Position numbers and translations under genes: made by a program. The notes beneath the pieces were generated by a model, which saw nothing but the letters and a program-made list of their open reading frames with translations, was not told where the DNA came from and made no database searches. DNA of 64,000 nucleotides from Flavobacterium rakeshii (GTDB lineage: Bacteria > Bacteroidota > Bacteroidia > Flavobacteriales > Flavobacteriaceae): contig NZ_WOWP01000011.1 of the NCBI RefSeq assembly GCF_009741375.1, forward strand, positions 186,001 to 250,000, in the 5' to 3' direction. Shown here piece after piece: positions 6,754 through 14,570 of this stretch. The first letter of the stretch is position 1, and every line of letters starts with the position of its first letter.

Positions 6754-8541
6754 ATGGAAACCTTTCTTATAAAATCGGCAATAAGTATGGCAGCACTTTT
6801 CCTGCTATACAAACTTTTCCTTGAAAAAGAAAAAATGCACCGTTTCAATAGGTTTTACTTATTGTTTAGCCTTATCTTTTCGTTGTGTATTCCATTTATA
6901 ACCGTACCAATATATGTTAGTACACCAGTTACTCCTATTCAGGATTCGGTACTGATGATCCATTCTGTTACCGAACAACAACCTGTAATAAATAGCGTAG
7001 CACCCACTGTTTTAGTACAACCGGAGGTAAACTACACACCATATATTATTTTGGGGTTATACTGCCTTATAACAGCATTACTGGTTATACGGTTTGCTAT
7101 AAACATTACCAGGTTTTACAAACTTAAAAAAAGGAATCAAAATATTCCTTACAAAGGCGCAACACTTGTACTTATTGACAACAACATACCTCCCCATACT
7201 TTTTTAAACACTGTTTACATAAACAAAAAGGAGTATGAAAACCAGTCGATAGAGCCCGAACTTTACAGTCACGAACTCACTCATGTAAAGCAGCTACACA
7301 CACTTGACATACTGTTTATCGAATTGCTAAAAACAATATTATGGTTCAATCCGCTGCTTTACTCTTATAAAAAAGCCATACAGCTTAACCACGAGTTCCT
7401 GGCCGATGAGAATGTAATTTACAAAAACGACATAATATCTTACCAAAGGCTATTGCTAAACAGGAGTCAACAAAGGGCTCCAATAGCAATGCTGGCAAGT
7501 AACCTTAACTTTCCCATAACTAAAAAACGATTTGTTATGATGACTAAAACCACACCTAAAATTAAAACACTAGCTCTTAAACTGGCCTGTGTATTAACCG
7601 TTACCGCAATAGTATATTTTTTAAGCACCGAAAATGTAGCTTATGCCGGTACACAACAAAACGAAACGCTTACAGCAACCGATTCTGTTAATCCCGACAG
7701 CAGAAGAGATGAATATTTTAAAGGAGTAAATATAATTATTCAGGACAGCCTTAGAGATGTATTTATAAACACCCCTTATGAGAAACTGACTTTGGAGCAA
7801 AAACGATACTATCTGGCTAATGTTCCTAAAAAAAATGGAGATTCTGACGGTGTTAGTGAAGAGGATTACAAATTCTCACTTGAACAGAAAGACAGCCATT
7901 TTTACATTGATAACAAAAAGATAAGTCGTGAAGAGTTTCTGAAACATAAACGCAAAGAATTTGCTTCAACCACATTTGAAATGTTTGGGGAAACAAAAGC
8001 AGGTGAAGAAATATCAATGACATTTATGATGTTTTTTTACACTTATCCATATTACAATAAACACATTAAACATAAATATGATCATTACCCGAATACAACA
8101 TGCCAAATAACTATAAGTAAAACACCTTTAGAGTATGGCTATTTTAACACTCAAAAAGCAGGTAGTAGAACTGATAAAATTACGGATATGAGGCAAGAAA
8201 TAGAAATAAGTGCAACCTCAAATAACTTTGAGGAAAAAAATAAAAAAGCAACTCCTAACAGATCGGCATCTTTCCCTGGAGGAAGAGAACTATTTGACAG
8301 TTACATTACAAATAACCTTGATCTGGATGACCTTGTAAAAGATGAAAAGACATATATTACTTTCAAAATTAATACCGACGGTTCTGTATCTGATCCGGAA
8401 ATTATAGGTAATAAAGACCCTGACATTACTAACCGATTAAAAAAAGTATTTGAAGCATCTCCTAAGTGGATTCCTAAACAAGAAGACGGAAAACCGGTAA
8501 AAATTGGCACTAGCTATTTATATCATAAAAAAACCAAATAA
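6754..8541 (+). CDS. BlaR1-like M56 metallopeptidase with enlarged outer region (paralogue 3)
   Basis: 595 residues, the longest of the three. Core as in the others: four membrane helices, HELTH zinc motif, NHEFLADENV, ITKKRFVMMTKTTP before the last helix (about 270-292). The outer part is about 300 residues: a novel middle section (about 300-495, Lys/Tyr/Glu-rich, including MTFMMFFYTYPYYNKH) and then a divergent TonB-C-like domain (about 500-592: ASFPGGRELFDSYI, FKINTDGSVSDPEI, KWIPKQEDGKPVK) that lacks the DPGYG motif of the other copies. It ends the operon, with a terminator at 8566. The middle section matches no family that I can name. Confidence 0.82.
   Translation: METFLIKSAISMAALFLLYKLFLEKEKMHRFNRFYLLFSLIFSLCIPFITVPIYVSTPVTPIQDSVLMIHSVTEQQPVINSVAPTVLVQPEVNYTPYIILGLYCLITALLVIRFAINITRFYKLKKRNQNIPYKGATLVLIDNNIPPHTFLNTVYINKKEYENQSIEPELYSHELTHVKQLHTLDILFIELLKTILWFNPLLYSYKKAIQLNHEFLADENVIYKNDIISYQRLLLNRSQQRAPIAMLASNLNFPITKKRFVMMTKTTPKIKTLALKLACVLTVTAIVYFLSTENVAYAGTQQNETLTATDSVNPDSRRDEYFKGVNIIIQDSLRDVFINTPYEKLTLEQKRYYLANVPKKNGDSDGVSEEDYKFSLEQKDSHFYIDNKKISREEFLKHKRKEFASTTFEMFGETKAGEEISMTFMMFFYTYPYYNKHIKHKYDHYPNTTCQITISKTPLEYGYFNTQKAGSRTDKITDMRQEIEISATSNNFEEKNKKATPNRSASFPGGRELFDSYITNNLDLDDLVKDEKTYITFKINTDGSVSDPEIIGNKDPDITNRLKKVFEASPKWIPKQEDGKPVKIGTSYLYHKKTK
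7516..7556 (+). repeat. 41-bp invariant block, copy 3 of 3
   Basis: Same 41 bases as at 4978-5018 and 6288-6328, inside paralogue 3. Confidence 0.85.
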
Positions 8542-8565
8542 CCACACCATCTTACTATATTACCT

Positions 8566-8595
8566 AAATCCGTCTCACTTGAGGCGGATTTTTTA
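8566..8595 (+). terminator. Terminator of the BlaI/M56 operon
   Basis: AAATCCGTCTC (8566-8576) pairs with GAGGCGGATTT (8581-8591), one G-U pair, ACTT loop, then a T run. Confidence 0.88.
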
Positions 8596-8648
8596 TTTAT
8601 AACCTAAAACATATCAACACATTATAACATTTACAGTAAAAAACGCGT

Positions 8649-8656
8649 TACCTTTG
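8649..8656 (+). promoter_or_regulatory. -7 promoter element for the DUF4407 gene
   Basis: TACCTTTG matches TAnnTTTG exactly and lies 29 bp before the ATG at 8686, leaving a short leader. No clear -33 TTG. Confidence 0.6.
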
Positions 8657-8685
8657 TTACATCATCAATCAAAAATCAAATCATC

Positions 8686-9786
8686 ATGTTAAAACGTTTT
8701 TTCATTATCTGCTCGGGGGCAGATAAAAAACTAATCTATTCCTGCTCTGACGGCGAACAGAACAAATATGCAGGTATAGGAGCCACCGTTTTCTTTACTG
8801 CTGTTATGGCATTTATTGCCGCCAGTTATGCCCTGTATAAGGTTTTCGATAACATTTACACCTCTGTATTCTTTGGTTTGATATGGGGACTGCTTATTTT
8901 TAACCTGGACAGGTTTATCGTTTCCACAATCAGGAAAAGAGAGCGCTTTGGTCAGGAATTACTACAGGCAACACCCCGTATTATTTTGGCACTTATCATC
9001 GCTGTGGTTATTTCAAAACCGCTTGAAATAAAAATATTCCAAAAGGAAATAGATACCGTACTGCTTAAAGAGAAGAACGAACTGGCAATGGCCAATAAAA
9101 AACAGGTTGCCGATTATTACCAGTCTGACCTCGACAGGAACAAAGCATCTATTGACAGCCTTAAGTCGGAAATTGCACAAAAGGAGAAGGAAGTAAACGA
9201 TTTATATTCCACCTACATTACCGAGGCCGAAGGTACCAGTGGCACCATGAAACTGGGCAAAGGACCTGTTTACAAAGAAAAAAGAGATAAGCACGACAAT
9301 GCCCTGGCACAACTGGATACTCTACGAAAAAGGAATGAGGCAAAAATAGCCGTAAAAGAAGCTGAGGCTGTTACCCTTAGAAGTGATTTAGACAAAAAAA
9401 TTACCGAAACCCAACCCATAATAGATAAGTTTGACGGACTCATGGCACGCATCAATGCGCTTAATAAACTGCCATTGCTCCCTTCATTGTTTATAATGTT
9501 GCTGTTTTTAGCCATAGAAACAGCCCCTATAATCGCGAAATTACTCTCACCTAAGGGTGAATACGATTTTAAACTGGAAGACAGCGAAATGGCCTTAAAA
9601 ACAAATTTGGCACAAAACAAACATCAGCGCGAACTGATGCGCACTACCGATGCCGGTATTTATGATGATGTATATGCCGAGATAAGGCAGGATAAGGAAC
9701 TGTATGATTACAAAAAGAAAAAAGCTATAGAACTGCTGCAAATGCAGGCCGACAGTTTTAGTGAAAAACAAAAAAACGTTATGTAA
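8686..9786 (+). CDS. DUF4407 domain-containing membrane protein
   Basis: 366 residues. Opening MLKRFFIICSGADKKLI and two early helices (about 30-52 and 62-82) followed by a third near 96-112 are typical of DUF4407. A long charged coiled coil (about 118-250, many Lys/Glu/Asp heptads with IDSLKSEIAQKEKEVNDLYS) precedes a further helix (about 264-286, LPLLPSLFIMLLFLAIETAP) and a charged tail. Likely an inner-membrane protein with a large coiled-coil domain; its biochemical role is unknown for the family. It is monocistronic: own promoter at 8649 and a terminator directly after the stop. Confidence 0.85.
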   Translation: MLKRFFIICSGADKKLIYSCSDGEQNKYAGIGATVFFTAVMAFIAASYALYKVFDNIYTSVFFGLIWGLLIFNLDRFIVSTIRKRERFGQELLQATPRIILALIIAVVISKPLEIKIFQKEIDTVLLKEKNELAMANKKQVADYYQSDLDRNKASIDSLKSEIAQKEKEVNDLYSTYITEAEGTSGTMKLGKGPVYKEKRDKHDNALAQLDTLRKRNEAKIAVKEAEAVTLRSDLDKKITETQPIIDKFDGLMARINALNKLPLLPSLFIMLLFLAIETAPIIAKLLSPKGEYDFKLEDSEMALKTNLAQNKHQRELMRTTDAGIYDDVYAEIRQDKELYDYKKKKAIELLQMQADSFSEKQKNVM

Positions 9787-9787
9787 C

Positions 9788-9911
9788 AAAAAAGGGCTAA
9801 AAGTGTCATTCTGAACGTAACGCAGTGAAGCGAAGAATCTCAATCAATTTGATTTTAGATTTTTCCTGTCGTCAAAATGACATACGTAACAGATACTACT
9901 TTTAGCCTTTT
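9788..9911. terminator. Bidirectional terminator split by an inserted repeat element
   Basis: The left arm AAAAGGGCTAAAAGT (ending 9804) is complementary to the right arm ACTTTTAGCCTTTT (9898-9911) apart from one bulged G. Together they would make an ordinary convergent terminator between DUF4407 (+) and the FabZ-like gene (-), but the loop is 93 bp and holds the inverted repeat element at 9805-9881. Confidence 0.6.
9805..9881. repeat. Dispersed palindromic repeat element, copy A
   Basis: The element starts GTCATTCTGAACG and contains GCAGTGAAGCGAAGAATCT; its other half, read on the minus strand, starts GTCATTTTGACGACAGG and reaches AAAATCT. So it is an inverted pair of the short GTCATTyyGA...GAATCT motif that is scattered through many Flavobacteriia genomes. 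Copy B of the same family is at 55518-55604. No coding potential; it probably folds as a long imperfect hairpin. Confidence 0.7.
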
Positions 9912-9925
9912 ATATTTTATCCTGA

Positions 9926-10345
9926 TTAATCAATCCTTATAGACATCCAGGTAGCTTCCATAACCAGGGTATCTCCTACATAGGCCTTGCCTGTTTGTTT
10001 GATTATTTTTTCGCTCATCCGTATGTTGGTGATTTCATGCCTAACCTCATCGTTGTATTTTACAACATCAAAAAAAGCCGACTGCTCTATGTGCGCCAGG
10101 GCAAAAATCCCTTTGCTAACGCCCAGTAGCCTTACACCTGCTCCTCCGCATTGTGCCATAGATTCTAAAAGTATAGTATTTGGTACTACACCTTTTCCGG
10201 GAAAAGTCCATTTTAAAAGTAAATTTTCTGAATCAAAAACTACCGTACCCACAATTTGATTGTCTTTTGCCGAAACAATTTCATCAACAAATAAAAAAGG
10301 GTATCGGTGAGGTATAAGCTGTTCAATATTAGTAGTGGTTTCCAT
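9926..10345 (-). CDS. FabZ-like beta-hydroxyacyl-ACP dehydratase family protein
   Basis: 139 residues, a single hot-dog domain. The catalytic His lies in IPHRYPFLFVDE and the second catalytic acid in TILLESMAQCGG, in the order seen in FabZ; FPGKGVVPN replaces the usual FPGHPIMPG. It would dehydrate 3-hydroxyacyl-ACP, or act as a related dehydratase or thioesterase in lipid metabolism. Last gene of the minus-strand operon that begins with ruvC. The divergent FPG loop suggests a specialised paralogue and not necessarily the housekeeping FabZ. Confidence 0.75.
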   Translation of the reverse strand: METTTNIEQLIPHRYPFLFVDEIVSAKDNQIVGTVVFDSENLLLKWTFPGKGVVPNTILLESMAQCGGAGVRLLGVSKGIFALAHIEQSAFFDVVKYNDEVRHEITNIRMSEKIIKQTGKAYVGDTLVMEATWMSIRID

Positions 10346-10398
10346 AATCTAAGTAAGGTCAAACAAAGAATAACATCTTATCCTGCTTACTTATTGCC

Positions 10399-10764
10399 TT
10401 AACTACCACTTATTTCTGCCTGTAGTTTTTTGGTAAGGCTTTTAAACACCAGTTCATACGAATGATCTATAAGCTCCAGTAAAAGCTTTTGCGGAACATC
10501 GCTGTTTACCGTAACCGTATTCCAGTGCACCTTGCTCATGTGGTAACCGGGTTTTATACCCTCATACTCGGCACGAAACTCCTCTGCCCTGTCGGGATCA
10601 CATTTTAAGTTTATTGAAGGTGTATTGGCCTCCCATCCTTTTAGTGAAGAAAGGGCAAACATTTTTCCACCCACTTTAAACACCAGTGTATCTTCATCAA
10701 ACGGAAAATGCTCGGTAACGCCTTTCTTGGCAAGGCAGTAATCGTAGTAAGACTGGATATTCAT
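10399..10764 (-). CDS. MmcQ/YjbR family protein
   Basis: 121 residues, complete. Typical MmcQ/YjbR features: start MNIQSYYDYCLAKKGVTEHF, PFDEDTLVFKVGGKMFALSS, then LKCDPDRAEEFRAEY and KPGYHMSKVHWNTV, with a C-terminal helix pair DHSYELVFKSLTKK. The fold resembles DNA-binding CyaY-like proteins, but its cellular function is not established. It lies 13 bp after the DUF4260 gene in the ruvC operon. Confidence 0.88.
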   Translation of the reverse strand: MNIQSYYDYCLAKKGVTEHFPFDEDTLVFKVGGKMFALSSLKGWEANTPSINLKCDPDRAEEFRAEYEGIKPGYHMSKVHWNTVTVNSDVPQKLLLELIDHSYELVFKSLTKKLQAEISGS

Positions 10765-10777
10765 GGTTTATAGTTGC

Positions 10778-11131
10778 TTAGTTTTTACCTATCTCTCCCA
10801 AATGGGTGAATTTAAATCCGTTTTCATATTTGAGTCCGTATCCAAACATCCTGTCCATACTGGAGTGTGCAAACCATATCACACCAATTAGCTGTAATAA
10901 CTGACTGGAGTAATACATTCCGGCTAAATACAGCAGTATTGCTACTCCCCTGTGATGAAAAAAATTATAAGCCCACGCTCCGGCCTTATTGCCAAACGCA
11001 TAGCCTATCATCGAAAAATCAGGCGCCAGGAGTAACACCAAAAACCACCACCATGCATAATCCAGTTGGCTAAAAAAATAGATCCCCAACAAAAACAAGG
11101 CGGCTTCTTCCAGTTTTATAAGTCCTTTCAT
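10778..11131 (-). CDS. DUF4260 family small membrane protein
   Basis: 117 residues with three or four hydrophobic segments (about 5-20, 26-44, 62-90). The family-like signature DFSMIGYAFGNKAGAWAYNF, then HHRG and WFAHSSMDRMFGYGLKY, is present, as is the C-terminal FTHLGEIG. Role unknown. Its ATG overlaps the stop of the upstream cyclase gene in a TAATG arrangement (position 11131), so the two are translationally coupled. Confidence 0.85.
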   Translation of the reverse strand: MKGLIKLEEAALFLLGIYFFSQLDYAWWWFLVLLLAPDFSMIGYAFGNKAGAWAYNFFHHRGVAILLYLAGMYYSSQLLQLIGVIWFAHSSMDRMFGYGLKYENGFKFTHLGEIGKN

Positions 11132-11892
11132 TACAGTTTGTACAATATGGGTTTACTTGGGCTGGCATCGTTTTCAAAAGATGCTATCTGTAAATTTAGT
11201 AAATAACTCCCATCCTTAACCTCATCGTTTACATAAATCATTTCGGTAATGGTAGCATCATGTCTGGCATCGGTATTAAGGTTATTTACATCCTTAACGT
11301 TCCAAAAAGCTTTGTGTGCAACCAGCTTCCCTTCGTCCTTCTCTTTATCCACACTAGGTAAATCGATTAAAAGATGCTTTATACCACACTCACGTATATA
11401 AGTCGCAGCTGCCTCTTCCAGATAAGGCGGATTGGTATTGCTGTAGTTTTTAGATTTTTTAATCGCTTCATTCGGCAGGGTACGGATAACAATTGCTTCC
11501 GGCGATTTGCCTGTCAGTGCATCTGCAATCTGACCGCGGGTAATAACAAGATCCTCATCATATACCTCAGGAGTAATCGAAACTACTTCGGCTAAAAAGA
11601 AGAATTGCTTTAGCGCCTGATTTATACTGTAAAAATCTTTCGTTATATGTCCCAGGCACTCGGTATGTGTACCGTGACCGTGCGGGTTAAAAAATATATT
11701 ATTAAAATTTGTAGACGAACCCTCGCTCACCTTCCCCACCCAGTCACCCATTTTTACGGGTTCGATAACCGGCTTATCTATATACCAAGCAATAGGATTA
11801 GCATCGGTATTGGTTAAAGGGATGGAAATATCTATAGGGCTTGAAAAATCAATAGTATAAGTAGTATTGTTATGCTGTATGGTAGCTTTCAT
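11131..11892 (-). CDS. Cyclase-family (kynurenine formamidase-like) metal hydrolase
   Basis: 253 residues. Contains HGHGTHTECLGHI, the HxGTHxD/E-type metal motif of the cyclase/kynurenine formamidase family (PF04199), preceded by DISIPL near residue 20 and followed by a conserved IDLPSVDKEKDEG segment with late His in VAHKAFW. The enzymes use divalent metal to open amide or ester bonds; the substrate here is unknown. No other kynurenine-pathway gene is near. It sits 16 bp after hemW and overlaps the next gene by one base. Confidence 0.82.
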   Translation of the reverse strand: MKATIQHNNTTYTIDFSSPIDISIPLTNTDANPIAWYIDKPVIEPVKMGDWVGKVSEGSSTNFNNIFFNPHGHGTHTECLGHITKDFYSINQALKQFFFLAEVVSITPEVYDEDLVITRGQIADALTGKSPEAIVIRTLPNEAIKKSKNYSNTNPPYLEEAAATYIRECGIKHLLIDLPSVDKEKDEGKLVAHKAFWNVKDVNNLNTDARHDATITEMIYVNDEVKDGSYLLNLQIASFENDASPSKPILYKL

Positions 11893-11908
11893 ATTTTGTT
11901 TGTTTATG

Positions 11909-13042
11909 CTATTCCAAATTTATAAAAAACAGGTCACTGGCTAAACCGTCAGCAAGAAACTTTCCTTTTGAGGTCGTTTTTAAAACATTATCCTGAAGCG
12001 AAAGCAAATCATTGCTAATAAAATTAGCAGCCTCAGTAAGCAGGTGCTTTTTGTACAGCAAACCAAATTCCTGCTCTACCCTTGTTATAGATACGCCCCA
12101 AATGGTACGCAAGCCTGTCATTACATATTCGTTATACCTGTCGGCTACGGTTAGCTTTTCTTTTTCGGCAGGTAATTGATTATTTTCAATTGCTTTTAAG
12201 TACAGAGCATTGTTTGCTATATTCCAGCTACGGGAAATTCCTTCATAGCTATGGGCAGAAGGCCCTATACCCAAATATTTTTTCCCAAGCCAGTAAGCTG
12301 TATTGTTACGGGAAAAGTAACCTTCTTTCCCAAAATTGGAAAGCTCATAATGTACAAACCCGTTTTCCTGAAGTTTTTCGGTAAGTAACATAAAATGCTC
12401 ATGAGCAACCTCGTCACTCGGTTGGGCAATGATACCCTTTTGTACAAAATTGTGCAGTGCTGTTTTGGGTTCTACCGTAAGAGCATAACTCGAAATATGA
12501 GGTACCCCGAAAGACAACGCCTTATCTACATTTTGCAGCCAACGCTCGTTTGTCATTCCCGGAACACCATAAATAAGGTCTACAGAAATATTGTCAAAAT
12601 ATTTAACCGCTTCGGTAAGGCATTCACTAGCCTGCTGAGCATTATGTGCACGGTTCATCATTTTAAGATCATCCTCAAAAAACGACTGTATCCCAATGCT
12701 TAATCTGTTTATTCGGGAATTTGCTAATTCGGTTATGCGGTTAATTGAGAGGTCGTCCGGATTGGCCTCAAGGGTAATTTCAGGATTACCGGTCACGGTA
12801 TAGTTTTCCAGAACCGTATTGATAAGAAACTCTATTTCCTGATTGGTTAATACCGATGGTGTTCCTCCGCCAAAATAAATGGTTTCTACCGTTTGACCTG
12901 CAAATTCATTTTTCCTTATGCTAATTTCCTTAGCAAGTGCCATTATCATTTCCTGCTTTTTCTTCATGGAAGTAGAAAAGTGGAAATCACAATAGTGACA
13001 TGCCTGCCTGCAAAAAGGAATATGAATATAAATACCTGCCAT
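11909..13042 (-). CDS. hemW: Radical SAM heme chaperone HemW
   Basis: 377 residues. The radical SAM cluster motif is CRQACHYCDFHF (C-x3-C-x2-C, about residues 11-18) directly after YIHIPF, as in HemW. YFGGGTPSVL and the ANPDDLS block for SAM binding follow, then SIGIQSF, DLIYGVPG and a C-terminal HemN-type domain (NEYVMTGLRTIWGVS). Family members were named oxygen-independent coproporphyrinogen oxidases but are now regarded as heme-insertion chaperones. It starts 5 bp after ruvC ends. Confidence 0.92.
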   Translation of the reverse strand: MAGIYIHIPFCRQACHYCDFHFSTSMKKKQEMIMALAKEISIRKNEFAGQTVETIYFGGGTPSVLTNQEIEFLINTVLENYTVTGNPEITLEANPDDLSINRITELANSRINRLSIGIQSFFEDDLKMMNRAHNAQQASECLTEAVKYFDNISVDLIYGVPGMTNERWLQNVDKALSFGVPHISSYALTVEPKTALHNFVQKGIIAQPSDEVAHEHFMLLTEKLQENGFVHYELSNFGKEGYFSRNNTAYWLGKKYLGIGPSAHSYEGISRSWNIANNALYLKAIENNQLPAEKEKLTVADRYNEYVMTGLRTIWGVSITRVEQEFGLLYKKHLLTEAANFISNDLLSLQDNVLKTTSKGKFLADGLASDLFFINLE

Positions 13043-13047
13043 GGTTG

Positions 13048-13599
13048 TTATTTTATCCTGTTGGTATTTTGCTTAACAAAAGCATCCCATCCTGAATAGC
13101 TTTTACCAACAACAGTTTTACCCGAATTAAAGAAATGACAAACCGCAGCGGCTAGTCCGTCGGTACTGTCTAGGTTTTTAGGAATTTCCTTAAGTCCCAG
13201 TAACTGTTGCAGCATTTTTGCTACCTGCTCTTTACTGGCATTACCATTACCCGTTATCGCCATTTTAATTTTTTTTGGCTCATACTCGGTTATGGGTATC
13301 TGTCTGGAAAGTCCGGCAGCCATAGCTACGCCCTGTGCTCTGCCCAGTTTTAGCATAGACTGTACGTTTTTACCAAAAAAAGGTGCTTCGATGGCAATTT
13401 CATCAGGATGATGGGTATCAATTAACTCAATGGTTCTTTCAAAAATATGGCGAAGCTTTAAATAATGGTCATCATATTTACCCAACTGAAGTTCGTTTAG
13501 CTGAATAAATTCCATTTTCTTATTCACTACCTTAATAAGACCAAATCCCATTATGGTAGTACCGGGGTCAATACCTAATATGATACGCTCGTTTGCCAA
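13048..13599 (-). CDS. ruvC: Crossover junction endodeoxyribonuclease RuvC
   Basis: 183 residues. Catalytic acids: Asp in LGIDPGTTIMGFG (about 11), Glu in DEIAIEAPFFGKN, and the C-terminal pair in LDSTDGLAAAVCHF, matching the RuvC Holliday-junction resolvase. It acts as a dimer, with RuvAB elsewhere. The start is TTG at 13599 (TTG GCA AAC GAG): no in-frame ATG precedes the first catalytic strand, and RuvC proteins begin this close to it. Only 23 bp separate this start from the divergent gene at 13623. Confidence 0.92.
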   Translation of the reverse strand: MANERIILGIDPGTTIMGFGLIKVVNKKMEFIQLNELQLGKYDDHYLKLRHIFERTIELIDTHHPDEIAIEAPFFGKNVQSMLKLGRAQGVAMAAGLSRQIPITEYEPKKIKMAITGNGNASKEQVAKMLQQLLGLKEIPKNLDSTDGLAAAVCHFFNSGKTVVGKSYSGWDAFVKQNTNRIK

Positions 13600-13622
13600 T
13601 TTAATTTGTTTATTTTGTAGTT

Positions 13623-14570
13623 ATGATTACACTGTCCCGCAAAGCTAAGCATTTCCTAACTGTAGTCGTTAAACTTTTAATAGTTAGCGGCGCATTTTAT
13701 TTTATATACAGCAGGCTTGCAGGAGACAACAGTCCCGACTGGATAAAACTAAAAGACCTTTTTAACGGAAGTACTTCTTTTATTCTTGCGGCTGTTATTA
13801 TAACGCTAACCTTCCTAAATCGTTTTTTGGAAATTATAAAATGGCAAAACTTAGTTTCTTCTTTTAAGGAGATAAAATTAAGAGAGTCGGCTGCACAGGT
13901 ACTCGCTGCGATGACTGCAGCTCTGTTTACCCCAAACGGAATAGGCGAATATGCTGCCAAGGCATTGTACTTCGAAAAAACACAGACAAAAAATATTGTT
14001 TTCCTTAACCTTGTTTGCAATGGCATCCAATTAATTATAGCTGTTTTTGCCGGACTAACAGGACTTGCCGTATTTAACACCTATTATGGTATTTTACCTT
14101 CCAGCTATTTGCTAATTTTATTAGCAATAGTTTTTGTTGTAATCGTGCTACTGTTCACTGCCCGTAACTTTACCTTAAAAGGATATTCGGTTCAAAAAAT
14201 AGTTAACAAGGTAAATGCCCTGCCAAAACAAATACACCGTAAAAACATATTGCTTGCCTTCGCCAGATATTTTTGCCTTATACATCAGCATTATTTTTTA
14301 TTCCTTTTGTTTGGTATACATGAACCCTACCCCGAAATGATTGCTGCTATTACAGCCGTATATTTTTTAGGATCGTCACTGCCTACATTCCAGCTTTTTG
14401 ATTTTGCCGTTCGCGGTAGTGTTGCTGTATTGTTTTTCGGTAAAATGGGAATTAATGAATGGGTGGTCGTATTTGCTGCCACATTACAATGGCTGCTTAA
14501 CATCGTAATACCGGTAAGTATAGGGAGCTATTTTGTGTTTAGGTTTAAAACCAATACTACTCCACGTTAA
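13623..14570 (+). CDS. Lysylphosphatidylglycerol synthase/flippase-like integral membrane protein
   Basis: 315 residues with about eight hydrophobic helices (for example 12-29, 50-66, 84-101, 121-145, 157-178, 240-257, 263-275, 285-303). The pattern and the motif TALFTPNGIGEYAAKALYF fit the UPF0104/AglD-like flippase domain of lysylphosphatidylglycerol synthases; the cytoplasmic synthase domain is missing. Probably a lipid-related membrane protein of unknown substrate. It is divergent from ruvC with a 23-bp gap, and its last 14 bases overlap the end of the convergent lipoprotein gene. Confidence 0.75.
   Translation: MITLSRKAKHFLTVVVKLLIVSGAFYFIYSRLAGDNSPDWIKLKDLFNGSTSFILAAVIITLTFLNRFLEIIKWQNLVSSFKEIKLRESAAQVLAAMTAALFTPNGIGEYAAKALYFEKTQTKNIVFLNLVCNGIQLIIAVFAGLTGLAVFNTYYGILPSSYLLILLAIVFVVIVLLFTARNFTLKGYSVQKIVNKVNALPKQIHRKNILLAFARYFCLIHQHYFLFLLFGIHEPYPEMIAAITAVYFLGSSLPTFQLFDFAVRGSVAVLFFGKMGINEWVVVFAATLQWLLNIVIPVSIGSYFVFRFKTNTTPR

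Noticed and set aside
3370..8541. Beta-lactam resistance locus (BlaI plus BlaR1-like proteins).
   Set aside because: No beta-lactamase or PBP2a gene and no penicillin-binding domain in the M56 proteins; only the regulator families match.
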